DNA from: Saxidomus purpurata
Lineage: Eukaryota; Mollusca; Bivalvia; Venerida; Veneridae
NCBI GenBank assembly: GCA_022818135.1
Contig: JAFMSR010000010.1
Span: 32,233,269 to 32,297,268, forward strand
Direction: 5' to 3'
Length of the DNA stretch: 64,000 nucleotides
Shown here: positions 58,681 to 64,000 of the stretch, piece by piece
How positions within the stretch are numbered: position 1 is the first letter of the stretch
Layout: each line of letters opens with the position of its first letter
The notes under the pieces: model-generated
The model's input: only the letters and a program-made list of their open reading frames with translations
What the model was told of the DNA's origin: nothing
Database searches by the model: none
Program-made: the position numbers and the translations under genes

Positions 58681-60158
58681 TAACCCTATCTGTTTTGTAA
58701 AAAAAAATTAAAGTAACCTCCATCAAGACCGCGCTCCTGTCTAGCGGTCCTGTTAAGAACTTTCTCTTATAACTCTTGGGATCTGGAAAGGCCACAGGAC
58801 TTACTGTATGTCGTTTCTACTGAATTACCTCATATACATGCATTTCGCTTGAGGCGATCCTTATTTTAATAAATTGTTAGATCCATTATTCATTTGGGTA
58901 GTCTATTTCAGGTTGTTTGAATACCGCGTCAACTACTCTGGCATTCAGACAGACCTTCTGGGAAGTGACAGTCTGGCATAGATTCATTGTGCATTTCGAT
59001 CGTCACAATGCCAATATTGCTAGCCTAATAGATCTATGCTAAAAACATAGTTTAAAAAATAGAATTCCAATGTATTTCATTAGACAGGCAATCGAATATA
59101 TTGAAAGACAGGTCGATATTTATCCAAGGTTAGAATCTACTATATATTCTATTAGCTAAATCGAAAGTGAAAACAAAACTTAATTCATCATACATTTTGT
59201 TTTAGAGATGCAGAAAATTAAGACGATGCTTGTAAATTTTGAAATAAACTCCTTTATCTTTACTTGTTATCCAAATTCTTCACACAAGAAGAGGAATTTC
59301 TTTCATATAAATAGAAAGCTTGTATAGATTATTTTCGCCTCACATACCTATGGGACTATCTGCATTAAGAGAATATTATTTTACACCGTTTAGGCATTTC
59401 CGGCCGAAAGTAAACAAATTTACCGAGGGTTTGGCCCCGATTAAACCAGGTGTGCCGCCAAAGAGAATGATATAAATGGTACAAAACGTGTTATTATTGA
59501 GTGTTTTACATGACTCATGCCCAATGTTATACAAATTTGTATTTTTCTTCTATGAAATTCAGATTTTTGTATTCTCATGGTGGGTGGGGTACGCTTCCGT
59601 AGATATTTTAATTGTTTCACAGTTACTGAGACTATCAGTAGACGTAGATATAAGCAGTACACAGTTTTCATTTGTTATCAATTAAAGCCTTAACCAGGTT
59701 ATTAAGAAAATACATTTAAAATGTTGCATCTCCTAAAGTAAGCACAGTATTAATCATGTTAATAGTTGCTCCACAGTAATCTGTTGAATTATGTGTGAAA
59801 AATGAATAATAAGTGATACCAGTTCCAGAGGGTACCTGTACCGTCTTTAAGTAGGCTCCTAAATCTGCCTCTGTTACTGTCTGAAGTCAATTAGTTAGTA
59901 TTTGACTTGAAATCAGTGTAACTTCCCATAGATTTAGAGTTAAGGGTTCGAGACCTGCTACTGACAATGTCTCTTTATGTGAGAAAGTTTGCGGTTTCAT
60001 GCAGAGGATAGGGTTCTATTATTGATGTTTTCCACAAACAATGGCTATAGAGGTAAAATGAAAAACGGTCAACAGACTTTAAACCCCAACAAACAAAACT
60101 GTTTTAGACTCTCTCCAATCAATCAGGAAAAAGTCATATATTGGGTGCAGAACTCAGA
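58681..60158. other. Intergenic sequence with a possible SINE relic
   Basis: No gene is supported. At about 59880-59965 a B-box-like GGGTTCGAGACC (59945-59956) follows a weak A-box-like region, suggesting a decayed tRNA-derived SINE. Confidence 0.4.
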
Positions 60159-60166
60159 CTCACGGC
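60159..60166 (+). repeat. Target site duplication, left copy (CTCACGGC)
   Basis: The eight bases before the hAT-type tip; identical to 60580-60587. Confidence 0.85.
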
Positions 60167-60579
60167 TAGGGGTGTCACGTCTATCACTAAACAAAACGGA
60201 TCCGTTTACACGTTGTTCACATCAGTTTCAGTAAATCATCATACATGCTGCGTTCAAAACAATATTCTTTGAAGTAACAAATGTTACATACCTGTTTAAA
60301 TATGTCGGCGGTTTAGATACATAATCATTTATAGCTATGTAGACGTCCAGATTGCCCCGATACATGAATACAAATTCAGGGACCATATATAATACATATA
60401 TTTTCAATCATGTGACTTATATAAGTTATAGTACGTAGTCCGGTTCAATAATAAGGTAGATGTTATTAACTAAGCTGTTGTATGTGTTATTTTACGTGTA
60501 AACAGATACCCAAGTTACTAAACGTTTAGCGCTGCTAATCGAAACGCTTTCGTGTACACGTGTAAACGTGACACCCCTA
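60167..60579. mobile_element. hAT-type MITE, 413 bp, with 8 bp target duplication
   Basis: The tips are TAGGGGTGTCACGT and ACGTGACACCCCTA, a typical hAT terminal repeat, and the element is bracketed by a perfect 8 bp duplication CTCACGGC. An inner sub-terminal pair (CGTTTACACG / CGTGTAAACG) adds palindromy. There is no coding capacity, so it depends on a transposase elsewhere. The perfect duplication implies a fairly recent insertion. Confidence 0.9.
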
Positions 60580-60587
60580 CTCACGGC
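60580..60587 (+). repeat. Target site duplication, right copy (CTCACGGC)
   Basis: Identical to 60159-60166 and directly abutting the element. Confidence 0.85.
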
Positions 60588-60889
60588 CACCAAAAACCAG
60601 ACAAGACATTACTATTAAAGGTTTCCATGTCTGTTATAATTATTCAAGGTCTTCTTGTTAGGTTCGATAAATTCACAATATAACGACAAATTTATTTTAT
60701 ACAAATGCCAGTAACATAACAGTCCGTCGTGTTTAAATATCATTAGATAGCTGTTGTTTGCTTTCTCTTATGGTCTCAAACGACTGTTGCCTTTCTTGAC
60801 GAGACTTGGCAAAATATCAACAGGAAGCTGCACATCTCTCTGATTTTATAGTAGGAGGTGTGGCCTAAGACAATAGAAATCTATTGTCT

Positions 60890-60950
60890 TCATTCCGTCT
60901 TTTGTCCCTTAAGTGGTCATTCTTTTGTCCCTTAAGTGGTCACTCTATTG
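60890..60950 (+). repeat. Short tandem duplication (CTTTTGTCCCTTAAGTGGTCA)
   Basis: The unit of about 26 bp occurs twice, preceded by a palindrome AGACAATAGAAATCTATTGTC at 60869-60890. Confidence 0.8.
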
Positions 60951-61020
60951 TTCGAGAACAATGGAAAAACCACCTAATAACACAATCGTATGGGTGTCCG
61001 TCCGTCTGTGCGTCCCCACT

Positions 61021-61740
61021 TACAATTCGTGTCCGGACTGTAACTCTGTCATGCATTGAAGGATTTTAAAATAACTTGGCACAAATGTCTAGCACATCAA
61101 GACGACGTGTCGCGTACAAGACCCATGTCCCTAGCTCAAAGGTCAAGGTCATACTTAGAGTTTGAAGGTAATGGATTCCTCTATATATGCACATATGCAC
61201 ACATTCGTGTCCAGACTGTAACTTTGTCATGCATTGAAGGATTTTAAAATAACTTGGCACAAATGTCTAGCACATCAACAAGACATGTCATGTGCAAGAC
61301 CCACGTCCCTAGCTCAAAGGTCAAGGTCACACTTAGAGTTTGAAGGTAATGGAATCCTGTATATATGCATATATGCACACATTCGTGTCCGGACTGTAAC
61401 TTTGTCATGCATTGAAGGATTTTAAAATAATTTGGCACAAATGTCTAGCACATCAAGATGACGTGTCGCGTGCAAGACCCACATCCCTACCACGAAGGTC
61501 AAGGTCACACTTAGAGTTTATAGGTAATGGAATCCTGTATATATGCATACATTTGTATCCGGACTATAACTTTATCATGCTGTGAAGGATTTTAAAATAA
61601 CTTGGCACAAACGTCTAGCACATCAAGCGGATGTGTCATGTGCAAGACCCAAGTCCCTATCTAAAAGGTCAAGGTCACACTTAAGTGTTTAAAGTAATGG
61701 AAAACTGTATGCATGATTTTAAAATTACATAGCACATTTA
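61021..61740 (+). repeat. 178 bp tandem array, four units, with TCAAGGTCA motifs
   Basis: GTCCGGACTGTAAC starts units at 61031, 61209, 61387 and about 61557. Each unit carries TTGAAGGATTTTAAAATAA, GTCTAGCACATCAA and one TCAAGGTCA (61143, 61321, 61499, 61669). Left and right flanks (CCGTCCGTCTGTGCGTCCC; GTGAGGGACAGCTCTTGTT) look like the ends of a tandem-core element about 400 bp upstream of the F-box gene. Confidence 0.85.
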
Positions 61741-62129
61741 TTGAGCACATGGAGAGGACACAGACTGTGAGGCACCTCTTTCGGGGGCATTCATCACTTG
61801 TGAGGGACAGCTCTTGTTTTTTTTTTTGAAAACAGAAGGTTAACTTTGTTTAGCGTGTTGTAACTTGTGAAAAGAGTTCAAGAGTCTAACAATTTTAGAA
61901 GTTTATTGAACTTAATTGAAGTCTTTGAAATTGATATAACTGTAATCTAGTATTCTCAGCTTTTAGTTCTTGTACATGTATCAATCAAGTTATAATTCCA
62001 CTGTAGACATAATTAATCACAAAATTTCATGATCAGAATTATATTTTGGATTTTAACACCTGCAAATGTTTACTTACTGCAGATGACTGAGTGAGGACAA
62101 ACAGTAAAGAAACACCGCTGTAGAACAAG

Positions 62130-63755
62130 ATGGCTGAGGGCCATGAGCACTGTACATCCTGTCACCGGATGAATTGCATGGTGAAGCCAGATGACATAAC
62201 TTCCTGTGCTCTTGTCTACTGCCAGGCAGGATGTGGATCAAGGCTTCATAGTTGTAAGAATGAGGATCACAGGTTGATTTGTCTCAAAGAGAAGGTGCCT
62301 TGTATCAACAACGTTAATGGCTGTCCACTTGAACTGACCCGTGAGAGACTGTCTGGGCATTTGCCAGTATGCCCAGCAAGTGTGATACTATGTCCAAGAG
62401 AGTGGAATCGCTGGCCGATGCATTCTCAGGACAAAGGTTGGAAAGCCCCCATGCCTTTCAAAAATCCACATGTTAAGTGTGGTCAGATTGATATTGCATT
62501 TGCCTTAAGAGATCAGAAAATGCTAATGGATTCGTTCAAAACACCTCGCAAGACAAGAAGGATATTGCGCAATCACTTAACGCAGTGTTACCCAGCTGTA
62601 CCGATTCAATCCCACTCGAGTGTTTTAGACAGTCCAACATCTGAAACTTCACAGCTGTCGGATGATGAAACTGGGACTCCATGGGATCTTACCCAGTCCC
62701 CACCTGGTTTGCAGGAAACGGTATCAAATCAGCTGTCTTCAAACAAGTCTTATCAACTCTATGCAGCCTCAAAACAAGCAACTGAAAGTTTAACTAAAGC
62801 CTTAGATTATGTGACAGGTAAACAAGGGCTAAAACGTTTAGCAGAAATGGCTAAAATGAAAGAATTTTCTAGCAATCCTGAACAAAATCTAGAGCACGTG
62901 AATGAAAAGCTTCAAGATACCCATATACATGATTCTAGTACAAATGAAAGCAATGTTAATTCTGAACAGAAAGAAAATCCCATGTCTAATACTATCAACA
63001 ACGAAGAAGATGAGTTAGACATTTATTGCACAGAGAAAAAACTTTTTGAAATTCTTGGTCTTGATCTAACGATGCATTTCATATCGTCATATCAGCAAAA
63101 GCCTTTGAAAATGTTCACTTTTTTGTGTGGTCGTGAATTTCGGAGAGATGAGTACCCGTGGCATGTAAAGAATTACCATTCTGATATTCAGTGTAATTTG
63201 AACAACTGGTTTGAACAACGGTGTCCATTATCTTACCTTGGATGCACGTTTGCTTTCCAAAGATTCCAACCAAAAATTCCCACCGGAGCCATTGTACATA
63301 GTCCAATTCTCCAGAGTTTTGGCGTTTGTGAACAGGAAGAGTATGAAATGGATAAAGGTCATTTAGAAAGGGATCTTACAGAAGAGGAGGATATTAGAAC
63401 TTTGATGGGTCGTCAGCGTTTGCGGGAGGCGACACCAGAGATTCATACCTCATTCAAATGTGATTCAGCAATTCGTGTGATTCCGAGATATAAATCAGAA
63501 TCCCGTGAAGTATCACCAGTCAAAATGCAAAAAGATTTTGATGGAACATCGCAGTCATTGACAGATCTTCCATTTGAAGTGTTGCAAAACATAACAAGAA
63601 ACTTGGACAGTTTTAGTATCCAACATTTGTCGATGACTTGTAAACTTTTACAGAGCGTCTGCTGCAGTCTGCTAGATGAACGTGGAATAGTTTCACTTGT
63701 CTGGGAAAAGAAAAGTTCTGCTGGATCGGGACCTTCCTGGAATGTTGCTTACAAG
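62130..63755 (+). CDS. FBXO30/FBXO40-like F-box protein with TRAF-type zinc finger (3' end outside window)
   Basis: The frame opens at ATG in AACAAGATGGCTGAG, about 47 bp after a likely acceptor (TTACTTACTGCAG), so a 5' untranslated exon lies upstream. The N-terminal 95 residues form a Cys/His-rich TRAF-type zinc finger (CTSCHRMNC, CQAGCGSRLHSC, GCPLELTRERLSGHLPVCPA, then EWNRWP), the hallmark start of FBXO30 and FBXO40. Residues 100-300 are low-complexity. A conserved block FLCGREFRRDEYPWHVKN...CPLSYLGCTFAFQRF precedes the F-box at about 475-525 (LTDLPFEVLQNITRNLDSFS). F-box proteins recruit substrates to SKP1-CUL1 ligases. I place the exon end at the donor TACAAG|GTATAG (63755), because family members continue for some 60 residues. 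Reading through would stop two codons later. Confidence 0.88.
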
Positions 63756-64000
63756 GTATAGTAGTTGTCAGTTTTTGTTTCGTTTGATTTGTATATGATC
63801 GCTCTTCATGGAAGGGTCAATGCTACCTACATGTTATATCTTGTGCTTAAGGACTGTTGGTTCAAGTCCAGCAGTGTGAATCAGTCTTTCATGTGTTTTA
63901 CTGTGCCTACAAAAAGACTAAACAATAACCTAGGGCTTTTATTACCAGCTTCAAGACTTAGTAGTGCAATTCATTTGAATGTTCTCTCTGATGAAACAGA
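63756..64000 (+). other. Start of an intron of the F-box gene
   Basis: This follows the donor GTATAG. A B-box-like TTGGTTCAAGTCC near 63848 hints at a SINE fragment. No further exon is visible before the window ends. Confidence 0.5.

Noticed and set aside
58444..58795. Lysine- and proline-rich frames
   Set aside because: Translations of homopolymer runs that are probably a sequence artefact.
61056..61438. Repeated 63-64 codon frames on both strands
   Set aside because: By-products of the 178 bp tandem repeat.

Overview
This window looks like nuclear genomic DNA of a bivalve mollusc, possibly a venerid-type clam, but the species is inferred. The evidence is AT-rich intron-bearing sequence, long introns, genes with canonical GT-AG splice sites, a RING-less tandem-B-box TRIM gene of the kind expanded in molluscs, tRNA-like SINE tails, and many arrays of about 146-180 bp monomers resembling the 'pearl'-type tandem-core elements of bivalves. 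There are no bacterial operons, rRNA genes or CRISPR arrays. || Five protein-coding genes are well supported. (1) A single-exon B-box/coiled-coil/beta-propeller TRIM-like gene at 15932-17668 (+). (2) COMMD9 on the minus strand, which I assembled from six exons between 43426 and 23798 (197 aa, all phases consistent). (3) A prothymosin-alpha-like acidic nuclear protein on the plus strand, assembled from four exons at 43618-46197 (120 aa). It is head-to-head with COMMD9 across a 191 bp shared promoter holding CCAAT, CACGTG and TGACGTCA sites. (4) A BTB-BACK-Kelch (KLHL) gene in two coding exons at 57243-54943 (-). (5) An FBXO30/FBXO40-like F-box gene starting at 62130 (+) that runs off the right edge. 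Two isolated exons near the left end are also likely coding: 5866-5995 (+) resembles the kinase-homology domain of a receptor guanylate cyclase, and 2262-2357 (-) is unassigned. || Layout. 1-6000: sparse sequence, two orphan exons, a GCGGCCTAG-type repeat. 6000-15600: repeat-rich, with two large foldback structures. The first (7122-9304) is a nested palindrome whose core is a lattice of short palindromic words at a 21 bp pitch. The second (10522-15583) is a Foldback-like transposon with about 1 kb inverted termini made of a 21 bp minisatellite and flanked by a 6 bp target duplication CATACT. 15932-17668: TRIM gene. 18400-22800: arrays of 160-180 bp monomers. 23798-43426: COMMD9, with a 16.5 kb first intron full of dispersed repeats. 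43427-46345: divergent promoter and prothymosin gene. 46700-54400: tandem-core elements, one split by a 2.6 kb TIR transposon. 54943-57247: KLHL gene. 58310-58680: a homopolymer stretch that is probably artefact. 60167-60579: a hAT-type MITE with an 8 bp target duplication. 61021-61740: a 178 bp array. 62130-end: F-box gene. || The genes do not form a pathway cluster. COMMD9, the KLHL and the F-box protein all belong to families linked to cullin-RING ubiquitin ligases or cargo sorting, but I read that as coincidence. The most unusual content is the pair of neighbouring foldback elements sharing a 21 bp (two helical turns) periodicity.
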